DNA of 64,000 nt from Clostridia bacterium (lineage in GTDB: Bacteria; Bacillota; Clostridia; Oscillospirales; Butyricicoccaceae), in NCBI GenBank assembly GCA_021205365.1, contig JAJPXP010000063.1:1-64000 (forward strand), read 5' to 3'. Made by a program: the position numbers and the translations under genes. The notes beneath the pieces were generated by a model, which searched no databases, was not told the origin of the DNA, and was given only the letters and a program-made list of their open reading frames with translations. Shown piece after piece: positions 52,408 to 62,387 of the stretch. Position 1 is the first letter of the stretch, and each line of letters opens with the position of its first letter.

Positions 52408-53592
52408 ATGAGAAAGAAACGTGTTTTTGATATTATTCAGGTGGGCAATGCTGAGGATGTCCCGAGCAGACTGTTTGATCTGGCTTTTATTGTTATGGTG
52501 CTAACCAATCTGTTTATTGCATTGTTTGAGACCTTTGATGCTTCAGAACCATATCTGGACATACTGAATCTGATCGAATTCATTACAGTGATCTGTTTTG
52601 CAATAGAATATGTCCTGCGTGTCTGGACTGCGGAGTATCTGTATCCTGCGATGAACCGGAGAAAGGCAATTATGTACTATGTCATGTCCTTCAGTGGTAT
52701 AGTTGATTTGTTTTCCTTTTTTCCGTATTTTCTGCCAATGTTTTTTCCAACGGGTGTTGTTGCGTTCCGTATGTTCCGCGTCATCCGTATTTTCCGGCTG
52801 TTCCGTGTCAATGCGTACTATGATGCATTGAATGTCATCAGTGATGTTATCCGCGGCAAAAAAGATCAGCTGCTATCCTCTATTTTTATTATTCTGGTCA
52901 TGATGATGGGAGCTTCCCTGTGTATGTACAGCCTAGAACATGAAGTACAGCCGGATGTGTTCCAGAATGCATTTTCCGGTTTCTGGTGGGCCGTCTCTAC
53001 TCTGCTGACGGTAGGCTACGGCGATATTTATCCAATCACGATTGCCGGACGAATTTTTGGTATTATTATCACCTTTCTTGGCGTCGGTATGGTTGCGATA
53101 CCTACTGGTATTCTTTCCGCAGGCTTCGTGGAACAGTATACCCGTTTGAAGAGCTTCAATGATTATTCATTGGAGGCCGACATCCGGTTTGTTCGTCTGG
53201 AAGTACTCAAGAATCATCCGTGGCTGGGAAAAGAAGAAAAAGATCTTCCGCTGCCACCGGGGCTTATTCTTGCGGTTATCCAGCGCAAGGGAGATGTTGT
53301 AGTTCCGCGTGGTGATACGGTTATTCAGCTGGGAGACCATATTGTTCTGGGTGCAGAAGGCTATCAGGATGATATCGGCATTGCATTGAAAGAGGTTGTC
53401 CTGAGAAAGCGTCATCCGTGGGCAGGACAGATGATTAAGGATCTGGATATTTCCCGACAGACCCTGATTATTATGGTTCGCCGCGGGGATAAGGTATTGA
53501 TCCCGAACGGTAAATTGGTGCTGATGCCGGATGATACGGTTTTGCTGTATTCTAAACGCAATATTCAAGACGCAAAGGATGTCATGGTATAA
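52408..53592 (+). CDS. Voltage-gated-type K+ channel with tandem RCK C-terminal (TrkA-C) domains
   Basis: The 394-residue protein has six membrane segments. The fourth is a true voltage-sensor-like helix with arginine at every third place (R121, R124, R127, R130, R133). The pore has the K+ filter TVGYGD (201-206). The cytosolic tail (about 250-394) holds two TrkA-C-like lobes (GLILAVIQRKGDVVVPRGDTV and LIIMVRRGDKVLIPNGKLV by segments); the Rossmann RCK_N domain is missing. TrkA-C domains can bind c-di-AMP or other ligands. Its RBS AAGGAT is moderate; it is a single-gene unit. Confidence 0.93.
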   Translation: MRKKRVFDIIQVGNAEDVPSRLFDLAFIVMVLTNLFIALFETFDASEPYLDILNLIEFITVICFAIEYVLRVWTAEYLYPAMNRRKAIMYYVMSFSGIVDLFSFFPYFLPMFFPTGVVAFRMFRVIRIFRLFRVNAYYDALNVISDVIRGKKDQLLSSIFIILVMMMGASLCMYSLEHEVQPDVFQNAFSGFWWAVSTLLTVGYGDIYPITIAGRIFGIIITFLGVGMVAIPTGILSAGFVEQYTRLKSFNDYSLEADIRFVRLEVLKNHPWLGKEEKDLPLPPGLILAVIQRKGDVVVPRGDTVIQLGDHIVLGAEGYQDDIGIALKEVVLRKRHPWAGQMIKDLDISRQTLIIMVRRGDKVLIPNGKLVLMPDDTVLLYSKRNIQDAKDVMV

Positions 53593-53819
53593 TGACACGC
53601 AGTTTACATTTCACAGTTGGTCTTGTTGCGTGATGGCCATCTGGTGAGACCGTGTGCAAGATTGCCAGAGCAGATGAAGAAAGATTTTATCTGCTTTCAT
53701 CGAAGGATGACGGAGATGAGGCCGGCAATATGCGGAGTGAGCAAAATATTACCCAGCTGCCGGAATGGATGGCTGGATGGAAGCTGTTTTAGGGCGGTTG
53801 CGTCAAAACAGTTATGGGA
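53593..53819 (+). other. Gene-poor stretch after the K+ channel, with a possible coding remnant
   Basis: A frame from GTG 53652 to TAG 53792 gives 46 residues with protein-like composition (CKIARADEERFYLLSSK..., ending QLPEWMAGWKLF). The same frame is closed by TGA a few codons upstream and the ribosome site is poor, so it may be the eroded end of a gene. A separate longer frame (53617-53886) has poor composition and is not credible. Confidence 0.3.
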
Positions 53820-53906
53820 AGATGTCCTGTTGTCACGACATCAGCGAGTGTATCAGTCTCGTGGAGGCTGCCTGTGCCGATGTTGACAAGGAGGACATCT
53901 TTTTTC
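53820..53906 (+). ncRNA. Candidate structured RNA with a terminator-forming closing stem
   Basis: The segment folds as a branched RNA. AGATGTCCT (53820-53828) pairs with AGGACATCT (53892-53900). It continues TTGTC (53830-53834) with GACAA (53885-53889), then GACATC (53837-53842) with GATGTT (53879-53884). Inside is a hairpin CGAG/CTCG (53845-53861) and a GGC/GCC arm. Five T follow, so the closing stem doubles as a terminator. It matches no RNA family I can name. It could be a small RNA or the 3' end of the channel transcript. Confidence 0.4.
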
Positions 53907-54043
53907 ATCAGCAGAAACCACAAAAGGGTGAATAAAATGAATCAGATTTAAGCGCCAGTTAAGGCTGGCGTGATATGATACATCATGTTGCTGATGCAAT
54001 TTTATGGCAATATGATTTTATTTGACTGAAAGGAAGGTGGAAA
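53907..54043 (+). other. Leader region of the two-component/sulfation operon
   Basis: A CGCCAGTTAAGGCTGGCG hairpin lies at 53952-53969, after a mini-frame ATG-AAT-CAG-ATT-TAA at 53938. No clean -35/-10 pair stands out. The response-regulator gene follows AAAGGAAGG. Confidence 0.35.
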
Positions 54044-54718
54044 ATGCGTTTGCTAATCGCAGAAGACAATCCCAAATTATTGAAGTCTCTGCTTCATATT
54101 TTTCACAATAATGGATTCACGGCTGACGGTGTTTCCAACGGAACGGATGCCCTTGCTTATGCGCAGTCAAAGGAATATGATGGATTAATTTTAGATATTA
54201 TGATTCCCGGTATGGATGGAATAGAGGTATTAAAGACACTGCGCAGCCAGAATATCACAACCCCAACACTGTTTTTAACTGCGAGAACGGAGGTAGAGCA
54301 GCGCGTAGAAGGTCTGGATGCTGGAGCAGACGATTATTTACCAAAGCCATTTCAGGTATCCGAATTGATGGCGCGTGTTCGCGCGATGCTGCGGCGGAAG
54401 GATACCTATACGCCGGATTTGCTGACCTTCCATGAAGTCGTTCTGAACCGTTCTACGTATCAGCTGTCTTATCATGGGGAAATCCAGAACCTCAGCGGAA
54501 AGGAATTTCAGCTCATGGAGATCTTGATGGAAAACCCGAATATTATTATCCCGACAGAGCATTTTATGACCCATATCTGGGGCTGGAATGCCAATGTGGA
54601 TGTCGGTGCGGTATGGGTACATATCTCAAATTTGCGAAAGAAAATTACGGCGCTGCATGCACCCATTGAGGTGCGTTTCGTACGTAATGCCGGATATACG
54701 TTGAAGAAAACGATATGA
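54044..54718 (+). CDS. OmpR-family response regulator
   Basis: The 224-residue regulator has a receiver domain with acidic pocket E7/D8, phosphorylation site D51 (LILDIMIPGMDG) and the lysine in LPKPF. It has a C-terminal winged helix (LSGKEFQLMEILMENPN, VWVHISNLRKKI). It overlaps the kinase gene by ATGA. As first gene of a run that continues into sulfate activation it is the obvious candidate regulator of that pathway. Confidence 0.95.
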   Translation: MRLLIAEDNPKLLKSLLHIFHNNGFTADGVSNGTDALAYAQSKEYDGLILDIMIPGMDGIEVLKTLRSQNITTPTLFLTARTEVEQRVEGLDAGADDYLPKPFQVSELMARVRAMLRRKDTYTPDLLTFHEVVLNRSTYQLSYHGEIQNLSGKEFQLMEILMENPNIIIPTEHFMTHIWGWNANVDVGAVWVHISNLRKKITALHAPIEVRFVRNAGYTLKKTI

Positions 54719-55953
54719 TTTATCAGCTGCGAACAAATTTAATACGAATCAGCTGTCTTTCGCTGATTGTTGTTTTTTTTCTGGTCTATGGTATCATCTG
54801 TTTTTTCAGCTTCCGTGAGCTGGACAGCGGTGTGGATAGTATTGTGAACATCCTGTCCCAATATGACGGTGAGTTTCCGGAAGACTATACTGTGGAGGAC
54901 ATCCAGCGGGAATTTCACGGAACGATTTTTACTCCGAATTTCGTCAATGAACGGACAGTTTCCGGCACCCGGCACTTTACCATATGGATAGATGCGGATA
55001 ATCAGAAGATAAAAGAGAATTTGGATGCCGATTCCTCTGTGACCGAGGAGAAGATTTCGGAATACCTTGCAACCATAATGGGAAAAAATCGGAAACGCGG
55101 CTGGATTGAAAATTACCGCTACCGTATCTGCGGAGCAGGGAATGGAAGCATGCTTGTGTTTGTCGATGGAACGATGTATCGGATGATGCTGCGCAATCTG
55201 CTGATCATGATTGCGTCTGTATTTATCACCATTACATGTATTATCCTGCTGCTGATCATCTGTCTGTCCAAACGAACCGTAGAACCGATTGCGGAAAGCT
55301 ATGAAAAACAGAAACAGTTTATTACGGATGCCAACCACGAGCTGAAAACCCCGCTTACTTTGATTTTAACCAATCTGGATATCGCAGAAGCAGAGTTGGG
55401 TAAAAATGAATGGCTGGAGGATATCAAGAGCGAAAGTGAACGTATGAGTGCATTGGTAAACCGGCTGGTCATGCTGACACGCATGGATGAGGAATCCAAT
55501 CAGCTGGAAACCGCCACATTTTCCCTCAGCGAAATGATGTCGAATGCAGCCGCAGAATTTCGTCTGCTGGCAGATGAACGGCAAAAATATCTGGAATGCA
55601 GCATTGAGCCTGATATTTCCTATTGCGGAAATGAAGAAGCCATCCAGCATGTGCTTTCGATCCTACTGGATAATGCATTGAAATACTGTGATGAAAATGG
55701 CAGGATCGTGATGTCACTGCGGCGCAAACGTCACATTGTCATCCAGGTGGAAAATACATTTCGCGCTGTTGAACAGACGGAGCTGAACCGTCTGTTTGAC
55801 CGCTTTTATCGTACAGATAAAGCCAGAACTTTCAACGAGGGCTTCGGTATCGGGCTTTCCATAGCGAAAGCCATCGTAGAAAAACATCATGGGGAAATCT
55901 CATCATATAAAAAAGACAAAACGAATATTGGATTTAGAATCATACTGAAATGA
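54715..55953 (+). CDS. Sensor histidine kinase
   Basis: The 412-residue kinase has two membrane helices (about 12-33 and 160-184) around a 125-residue extracytoplasmic domain with no obvious family. HisKA carries H208 in FITDANHELKTPLTL, and the ATPase domain has N, G1 (FDRFYRTDKA) and G2 (FGIGLSIAKAIVEKH) boxes. The signal is unknown. It is 39 bases upstream of cysD on the same strand with no terminator between. Confidence 0.94.
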   Translation: MIYQLRTNLIRISCLSLIVVFFLVYGIICFFSFRELDSGVDSIVNILSQYDGEFPEDYTVEDIQREFHGTIFTPNFVNERTVSGTRHFTIWIDADNQKIKENLDADSSVTEEKISEYLATIMGKNRKRGWIENYRYRICGAGNGSMLVFVDGTMYRMMLRNLLIMIASVFITITCIILLLIICLSKRTVEPIAESYEKQKQFITDANHELKTPLTLILTNLDIAEAELGKNEWLEDIKSESERMSALVNRLVMLTRMDEESNQLETATFSLSEMMSNAAAEFRLLADERQKYLECSIEPDISYCGNEEAIQHVLSILLDNALKYCDENGRIVMSLRRKRHIVIQVENTFRAVEQTELNRLFDRFYRTDKARTFNEGFGIGLSIAKAIVEKHHGEISSYKKDKTNIGFRIILK

Positions 55954-55992
55954 TTTTGAAAAAAACAGAATATTTTTTATGGAGGAGGATAT

Positions 55993-56904
55993 ATGGACCC
56001 GCAGTCACATTTGAACAAGCTTGAAGCAGAAGCAATTTATATTATCCGTGAGGTTGCTGCCGAGTGTGATAATCCTGTTATGCTGTATTCTATTGGAAAG
56101 GATAGCTCAGTTATGCTGCATCTGGCATTAAAGGCATTTTATCCGGAAAAGCCGCCATTTCCATTTCTGCATATTGACACCACATGGAAATTCCGCGAAA
56201 TGACAGAATTTCGCGATAAGGTTGCTGAAAAATGCGGCATTGATATGCTGGTGTATACCAATAAAGAAGGGCTGGAACAGGGCATCAATCCATTTACCTA
56301 TGGCGGCACCTACACGGATATCATGAAAACGCAGGCATTAAAGGATGCATTGAAAAAGTATGGATTTACAGCAGCGTTTGGCGGTGGACGACGGGATGAA
56401 GAAAAATCCCGCGCAAAGGAGCGTGTTTTTTCTTTTCGCAATGCAGCACAAATCTGGGATCCGAAAAACCAGCGCCCAGAGATGTGGAAGCTGTTTAATA
56501 GTACATTGAATCGCGGCGAAAGTGTACGTGTATTCCCGTTGAGCAACTGGACGGAAGCAGATATCTGGGAATATATCCGCAGGGAAAACATCGATATTGT
56601 TTCCCTGTATTTTGCGGCAGAGCGGTCCTGTGTTACATATAACGACAGCATTATTCTGGTAGACGATGACCGTATCAAACAGTATCTGAATCTGAAACCG
56701 CAGGATATCAGCAACCGCATGGTCCGGTTTCGGACACTCGGCTGTTATCCGCTGACTGGCGGCGTGGAATCCACTGCCTCTACACTGGACGAAATTGTTG
56801 CGGAAACATTGTGTGCAGTAAACAGTGAACGCACAACCCGTGTCATTGATAAAGACGGCGGACAAGCCAGTATGGAACGCCGCAAACGGGAAGGTTATTT
56901 CTAA
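55993..56904 (+). CDS. cysD: Sulfate adenylyltransferase subunit 2 (CysD)
   Basis: The 303-residue ATP-sulfurylase small subunit makes adenosine phosphosulfate from ATP and sulfate with CysN. The PP-loop [29 protein letters not shown], and the C-terminal [13 protein letters not shown] are diagnostic; the related PAPS reductase lacks the latter. GGAGGAGG lies before the ATG. It is followed 56 bases later by the CysN-CysC fusion. Confidence 0.96.
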   Translation: MDPQSHLNKLEAEAIYIIREVAAECDNPVMLYSIGKDSSVMLHLALKAFYPEKPPFPFLHIDTTWKFREMTEFRDKVAEKCGIDMLVYTNKEGLEQGINPFTYGGTYTDIMKTQALKDALKKYGFTAAFGGGRRDEEKSRAKERVFSFRNAAQIWDPKNQRPEMWKLFNSTLNRGESVRVFPLSNWTEADIWEYIRRENIDIVSLYFAAERSCVTYNDSIILVDDDRIKQYLNLKPQDISNRMVRFRTLGCYPLTGGVESTASTLDEIVAETLCAVNSERTTRVIDKDGGQASMERRKREGYF

Positions 56905-56960
56905 AAAAGCAGGATGATAACATCCTTAATATGCTGGAGAAAGAAAAGAGGATACTGAAT

Positions 56961-58793
56961 ATGAAGGATCTGCTGAAATTTATCACCTGCGGCAGTGTTG
57001 ACGATGGGAAATCGACACTGATCGGACATATGCTTTATGATGCGAAGCTGTTGTTTGCCGATCAGAAAAGGGCTTTGGAGCTGGATTCCAAGGTGGGTTC
57101 CGCAGGCGGTGACGTGGATTATTCTTTGCTATTGGATGGTCTGATGGCAGAACGCGAGCAGGGTATTACCATTGATGTTGCGTACCGTTATTTTTCCACG
57201 GAACTGCGCAGTTTTATTGTTGCTGATACACCGGGACATGAGGAATACACCCGGAATATGGCAGTAGGTGCATCCTTTGCTGATGCGGCTGTTATTCTGA
57301 TTGATGCAACCAAAGGTGTATTGACCCAGACGCGCAGACATACCCGTATCTGTGCATTGATGGGTATTCGCGATTTTATATTTGCTGTCAATAAAATGGA
57401 CCTGGTAGGTTTTGACTGCAAGGTATATGAAACGGTAAAGGCACAGGTTGAGGAGCTGGCTGCGGATTATGTGGTAAATTCCCTGACAGTCATACCCGTT
57501 TCTGCCACCAATGGGGATAATCTGACGGAAAACAGTGCCAATACACCGTGGTATACAGGCGTACCGCTGTTACATTATCTGGAGAATCTCGAACCATGGA
57601 CACAGCCGGAAGAGGATGGCTTTTGTATGCCGGTACAGCGTGTCAGCAGACCAGACAGGACTTTTCGTGGCTTTCAGGGGGAGGTTACAACCGGATATAT
57701 CTGCACAGGAGATGAAATTACGGTACTGCCGAGCAGGGAAACAGCACATGTCTCAGAAATTCTGGCAGCTGGTAAACAAACACAGAAGGCTTGCCGCGGA
57801 GAGCCGGTTACGCTGTGCCTTGATCGTGAAATTGATGTTTCCAGAGGCTGTGTCATAACGAAAGATAAGTCACTGATTACCGCAAGAAAATTCGCGGCTT
57901 TGCTGCTGTGGATGGATGAAACTCCGTTGTTTGCAGGCGGACAGTTTATCATGCGGCTTGGCACACAGAAGGTTCCGGTTACGGTAACGCATCTCTGTTA
58001 TCGCATTGACGTGAACAGCGGAGAGCATATCAAGGATACCAAGGTAGTCAAAAATGGCATTGCACTGTGCGAACTGGCGGCTGACCTTCCATTTGTATTT
58101 GATACCTTTCAGAATACCCGTGAGCTGGGAGAATTGATTTTAATTGACCGTATGTCCCATGCAACAGCTGCCTGTGGCACAGTACAATATCCGCTGGACC
58201 AGCAGGGAAGTGCGATTGAACAGCAAACCACCATCACCCGTAAGATGCGTGAGGATCATAACGGACATCGTGCCGTTACAGTATGGCTGACAGGGTTGAG
58301 TGGTGCGGGAAAATCCCAGATGGCAGACGCATTGGAAAAGCTGCTGTTTGCCGACGGTGTACATACGATGATTCTGGATGGTGATAACATTCGCCGTGGA
58401 CTGTGCAGGGATCTCGGGTTTTCACCGGATGATCGGAAGGAAAATATCCGCCGGGTTGCAGAGATGGCAAAGGTGTTAAATGATGCGGGCGTGTTGGTGC
58501 TGACTGCATTTATTTCACCATTTGCTGCAGACCGCCAAATGGCACGGGAGATTATCGGGGAATCCTTTGTGGAAGTCTATGTCAATACAAGTCTTACAGT
58601 CTGCGAGGAGCGGGATGTGAAGGGACTGTATGCGAAGGCACGCCGTGGAGAGATCCGTGAGTTTACCGGTATTTCCAGCCCGTATGAACCCCCTGAGCAC
58701 CCGGAATACACGATTGACACATCCAAAGGCAGTGTGCAGGAAAATGCACAAAAGCTTTTGCATGGCCTAAAAAAATATGTTGCAGCAGAATGA
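56961..58793 (+). CDS. cysNC: Bifunctional sulfate adenylyltransferase subunit 1 / adenylylsulfate kinase (CysN-CysC fusion)
   Basis: The 610-residue protein joins an EF-Tu-like GTPase ([12 protein letters not shown] at the start, [12 protein letters not shown], to about residue 430) to an APS kinase ([11 protein letters not shown] near residue 446, [21 protein letters not shown]). Together with CysD it makes PAPS, the universal sulfuryl donor. Such fusions (NodQ type) are often found where PAPS feeds sulfotransferases. Start ATG 56961 has AGAGGAT upstream; an ATG ten codons earlier lacks a ribosome site. Its end overlaps the next gene by 17 bases. Confidence 0.96.
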   Translation: MKDLLKFITCGSVDDGKSTLIGHMLYDAKLLFADQKRALELDSKVGSAGGDVDYSLLLDGLMAEREQGITIDVAYRYFSTELRSFIVADTPGHEEYTRNMAVGASFADAAVILIDATKGVLTQTRRHTRICALMGIRDFIFAVNKMDLVGFDCKVYETVKAQVEELAADYVVNSLTVIPVSATNGDNLTENSANTPWYTGVPLLHYLENLEPWTQPEEDGFCMPVQRVSRPDRTFRGFQGEVTTGYICTGDEITVLPSRETAHVSEILAAGKQTQKACRGEPVTLCLDREIDVSRGCVITKDKSLITARKFAALLLWMDETPLFAGGQFIMRLGTQKVPVTVTHLCYRIDVNSGEHIKDTKVVKNGIALCELAADLPFVFDTFQNTRELGELILIDRMSHATAACGTVQYPLDQQGSAIEQQTTITRKMREDHNGHRAVTVWLTGLSGAGKSQMADALEKLLFADGVHTMILDGDNIRRGLCRDLGFSPDDRKENIRRVAEMAKVLNDAGVLVLTAFISPFAADRQMAREIIGESFVEVYVNTSLTVCEERDVKGLYAKARRGEIREFTGISSPYEPPEHPEYTIDTSKGSVQENAQKLLHGLKKYVAAE

Positions 58794-60249
58794 TTTGCGT
58801 ATCAACCTGAAAAAGCTCATGATTTCGCTGTTTCGGATTGGCTGCATTGGATTTGGCGGCGGAAGTGCCCTGATTCCGGTACTGTTCCAGCGCACCGTAC
58901 AAAAGGATAAGCTGGTTTCACAGGATGATTTTAATCATGATGTTGCGATTGCGACGGTCACACCGGGAGCATTACCAGTTGAAGTATCAGCCGGCATTGG
59001 ACAGCAAATCTGCGGCATCGTTGGTATGCATACTGGTTCCATTGCCATTGCTCTTCCGGGAACACTGCTCAGCCTGCTAACCGTTTCACTACTCAGTCAG
59101 TTTGACAATACCATTATCCGGCAGATAAATTTTCTGGCAATTGGCGTTTCTGCTTATATCATTTCCGTATTGTGTCAGTATGTAAGGGGAACGCTGCAGG
59201 CGGCGGAAAACCGCAAAAGACAGAGGTTCAGCGTCGCTGTGATTGTCATTTCCTTTGCGCTGACATGTGGAAAGGATTTGTATCATATTATGGGCATCAC
59301 GGATGCACAGCCGATTTTTGCCATCGGAACAATCAATGTTATGGCAATGGCATTGTTTTTGATCTGCTGGACACATGAGGAATATACGCTGCGAAAGCTG
59401 CTTCCTGCGATTGTTATAGCCGTGATATTTTGCTTGTGCAAGGGGAAGCTTGCCCTGTTTGATGGCACTGGAATGCCGATTCTGTTGGAAATTCTCATGA
59501 TGGTTATGACAGTTTACGGATTAAAACAGGATATTGGAACACGGCGGACACAGTTGGACATCGTGAACCTGAAACGAATGCTGCGGGAATGCGGTTCATC
59601 CCTGCTGCTCATGACAGTGCTGTCCATTCCGTCAATGCTGTTGTTTGAGGATACACTGGATTATCTCATTCGGGGGATGCTCAGCAGCCTGATGTCTTTT
59701 GGCGGCGGAGATGCTTATCTTGCGTTGGCGGGCGGCATGTTTGTGTCTTCCGGCTTGGTACAGTACCGCGATTTCTATTCCGTGCTGGTTCCGGTTGTCA
59801 ATGCAACTCCTGGCTCCATTTTGTGCAAGGTGCTGGCAGGCTCCGGATATTTTCTCGGATACCGTGAGACAGAAAGTATTCTGGCAGGCTTTCTTGTCGC
59901 GTTGGCAGGCTTTTCCTGTGCTATTGCTATGTCCTGCATTACATTTTCCGTTGCGGCATTCTTTTTTGATAGTCTGGGAGGATTTCATACCTTTGCTGTT
60001 CTCAAAAGAGTGCTGCGCCCGATTATATCCGGCTTGCTGCTGACAGTATGTCTCGGATTTTTTTACAGCTGCCTGCAGGTTGGAGCCGGATGCAGCTGGC
60101 CAGATATTTGTGCACCAGTTTTGTGCATCATTCTCACACTGGCAAACCTGTTTTATTCCAACAAATGCGGCAGCCATCCGGTTCGTATGGTCACAGGTTC
60201 GGGTCTATGTTCCTTTTTATTCTGCAATTTATTTGGCATTATTTTCTGA
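58777..60249 (+). CDS. CHR-family anion transporter (chromate-transporter-like, two fused halves)
   Basis: This 490-residue membrane protein has two homologous halves. The first opens [18 protein letters not shown] with [14 protein letters not shown] [14 protein letters not shown]. The second has [19 protein letters not shown] and [14 protein letters not shown] proteins move oxyanions; chromate is a structural mimic of sulfate. Given its place between the PAPS-making enzyme and a sulfotransferase, sulfate import is the best guess. The start inside the end of cysNC has no clear ribosome site, suggesting coupled translation. Confidence 0.85.
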   Translation: MLQQNDLRINLKKLMISLFRIGCIGFGGGSALIPVLFQRTVQKDKLVSQDDFNHDVAIATVTPGALPVEVSAGIGQQICGIVGMHTGSIAIALPGTLLSLLTVSLLSQFDNTIIRQINFLAIGVSAYIISVLCQYVRGTLQAAENRKRQRFSVAVIVISFALTCGKDLYHIMGITDAQPIFAIGTINVMAMALFLICWTHEEYTLRKLLPAIVIAVIFCLCKGKLALFDGTGMPILLEILMMVMTVYGLKQDIGTRRTQLDIVNLKRMLRECGSSLLLMTVLSIPSMLLFEDTLDYLIRGMLSSLMSFGGGDAYLALAGGMFVSSGLVQYRDFYSVLVPVVNATPGSILCKVLAGSGYFLGYRETESILAGFLVALAGFSCAIAMSCITFSVAAFFFDSLGGFHTFAVLKRVLRPIISGLLLTVCLGFFYSCLQVGAGCSWPDICAPVLCIILTLANLFYSNKCGSHPVRMVTGSGLCSFLFCNLFGIIF

Positions 60250-60279
60250 ATATAAAGTTTCGTTTGGAGGAAAAGAAAA

Positions 60280-61242
60280 TTGAAAGAGCCATCATTTTTC
60301 TGTATTGGGTTTCAGAAATGCGGTACGACGACATTGTTTGAAATTCTACGGCAGCATAAAGGTATTGCGCTGTGCCGGGATGTCAAGGAGCCGATGTATT
60401 ACCGTGTAAAAGGACTGCGCGCAGTCGGCGGAAAACAGTATTATCTGCAGCGCTATTTTGGGCATCTCTCTGCAAGTGACCAGCGAATGGTAGGAGAAGT
60501 AAATGCCGGACTGTCTTATACAGATTGTGCAAAAAAACTCAGCAAGGATTTTGCTCCGGATACGAAATTGATTTTTATGATGCGCAATCCAGTTGACCGT
60601 GCTTATTCTGCTTACAAATATTTCCTGGCAAGGGGCTTTCTGCCAGATTATGTTGTACGGGATGATAAGAAAAATGGGCATGCACGGGCCTTTCATCACT
60701 ATGTCCATGCGATTCTGGATAATCCGGAAGACCGAAAGGATATTATGAAAAAACGTCTGAAATATCTGGTTTTCTCCCAAAGCAATTATGCTGTATGTAT
60801 AGAGGAATATCTGGAGCATTTTCCGAGAGAAAACATAAAGCTGGTTTTCTTTGAGGAGTTTATCCATGATCAGAAAACAGCATGTGAGGACATTTTTCAT
60901 TTTCTTGGTGTGGACAATGATGCGTCCATTGATTATCAGGTGAAAGCAAATGAAGGAAATGAGCGGCCTGTTTCTCCGGCAGGCGTTAAAATGGCCATGT
61001 GTGCCAAAATTGGGCGCTATGCATTGTATGAGTTTTTGGGCATGTCCCATTGGGCGCCGAAAATATCGGCACAATATCAGCGATTTTATGAGTTTGTACG
61101 TTCCAAAGGAATGCAGGAGGACTGGGATAAATCCAAAATGCTTCCACAGACCAGAGTATATCTGGAAAACTATTTTCGGGATGAGGTGCGCCGCATGGAA
61201 GTTCTTTCCGAAAGAAGTTTAGCAACTTTATGGTTTGCATAG
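60280..61242 (+). CDS. PAPS-dependent sulfotransferase
   Basis: The 320-residue protein has the 5'-phosphosulfate loop FCIGFQKCGTTTLFEIL at residues 7-23 and the 3'-phosphate site MMRNPVDRAYSAYKYF at about 100-115, both typical of carbohydrate (heparan N-deacetylase/sulfotransferase-like) sulfotransferases. No signal peptide or membrane helix, so it acts in the cytosol. The start is TTG, nine bases after GGAGG. It is 30 bases after the CHR transporter. The acceptor is unknown; the next gene is a glycosyltransferase, so a glycan or glycolipid is likely. Confidence 0.93.
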   Translation: MKEPSFFCIGFQKCGTTTLFEILRQHKGIALCRDVKEPMYYRVKGLRAVGGKQYYLQRYFGHLSASDQRMVGEVNAGLSYTDCAKKLSKDFAPDTKLIFMMRNPVDRAYSAYKYFLARGFLPDYVVRDDKKNGHARAFHHYVHAILDNPEDRKDIMKKRLKYLVFSQSNYAVCIEEYLEHFPRENIKLVFFEEFIHDQKTACEDIFHFLGVDNDASIDYQVKANEGNERPVSPAGVKMAMCAKIGRYALYEFLGMSHWAPKISAQYQRFYEFVRSKGMQEDWDKSKMLPQTRVYLENYFRDEVRRMEVLSERSLATLWFA

Positions 61243-61327
61243 AAACGAAAAGCGCAGTAAAATAAAACAGAATGGAAAGTGCCGATATGGGACTTTTAGA
61301 ATAGTTATGTGGAAATGAGGATAAAAA

Positions 61328-62341
61328 ATGAAATTGTTGAGTGTTGCAATTCCGTGCTATAATTCGGAAGCATACATGGAGAAATGTATTCAATCCGTAT
61401 TGCCAGGTGGAAAAGATGTAGAGATCATCATTGTAGATGATGGCTCCTCTGATCGTACAGCAGAAATTGCAGATGCTTATGCCAATCAATATCCAGATAT
61501 TGTTAAAGTGGTGCATCAGGCAAATGGTGGGCACGGCGCCGCCGTTAATACAGGTCTTCGCAATGCAACGGGGATGTATTTCAAGGTTGTGGACAGCGAT
61601 GACTGGCTGGATCGGGAAAGTTATATCCGGGTTCTCAAGCGGCTGCACACACTGGTTAAGCTGAAAAATCTGCCGGATATGTTCCTTGCGAACTATGTAT
61701 ATGAAAAGGCGGGTGCACGGCATAAGGCCGTTATGCGCCAGACAGGATTCCCGAAGGAATGTATGTTTACATGGAATGATATCAGACATATTTTCAAGGG
61801 GCATTACATTCTGATGCATTCTGTCATTTATCGTACAGAAATGCTGCGGCAATGTGGACTGGAGCTGCCGGAGCATACTTTTTATGTAGACAATATTTAT
61901 GTTTACAAGCCATTGCCCTATGTAAAAAAGATTTATTATATGGATGTTGACCTGTACCGATACTATATTGGACGTCAGGACCAGTCTGTCAATGAAAAGA
62001 CAATGATAAAGCGGATTGACCAGCAGATTCGTGTGAACAAGATTATGGTGCATGACGTGAACCTGTTGGCGGTACCGGATAAAAAATGCCGCAGATATAT
62101 GTTTAATTATCTGGAAATTGTAACAACCGTCACGATTTCCATGCTGCTGCTGTCTAAGACCGAAGAAAACCTCAGAAAGCGGGAGGAGCTGTGGCAGTAT
62201 ATTGAGCAGACGGACCGGGAGCTGTATCGCATGCTTCGCTATAGTGTTATCAGCAGAATTATGAATCTGCCGGGAAAACAAGGACGGATGTTGGGACGTA
62301 CAAGTTACCGTATAGCCCAGAAGCTGGTTGGCTTTAATTGA
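61328..62341 (+). CDS. Family 2 glycosyltransferase
   Basis: The 337-residue GT-A enzyme begins LSVAIPCYNSEAYMEKCI, with VDDGSSDRT and the DxD motif VDSDDW near residue 93. It has no strong membrane helix; the C-terminal basic region (KQGRMLGRTSYR) may contact membrane or lipid carrier. It is 85 bases after the sulfotransferase on the same strand. It probably adds the sugar that is sulfated, or extends the sulfated product. Confidence 0.92.
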   Translation: MKLLSVAIPCYNSEAYMEKCIQSVLPGGKDVEIIIVDDGSSDRTAEIADAYANQYPDIVKVVHQANGGHGAAVNTGLRNATGMYFKVVDSDDWLDRESYIRVLKRLHTLVKLKNLPDMFLANYVYEKAGARHKAVMRQTGFPKECMFTWNDIRHIFKGHYILMHSVIYRTEMLRQCGLELPEHTFYVDNIYVYKPLPYVKKIYYMDVDLYRYYIGRQDQSVNEKTMIKRIDQQIRVNKIMVHDVNLLAVPDKKCRRYMFNYLEIVTTVTISMLLLSKTEENLRKREELWQYIEQTDRELYRMLRYSVISRIMNLPGKQGRMLGRTSYRIAQKLVGFN

Positions 62342-62387
62342 CAGCGTACATGAAAATGTCGGCAAATACATATAAAGTATTGCAATG

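Noticed and set aside
53617..53886. An 89-codon frame after the K+ channel
   Set aside because: Composition is arginine/cysteine-rich and unlike the neighbours, it runs through the structured RNA, and there is no ribosome site.
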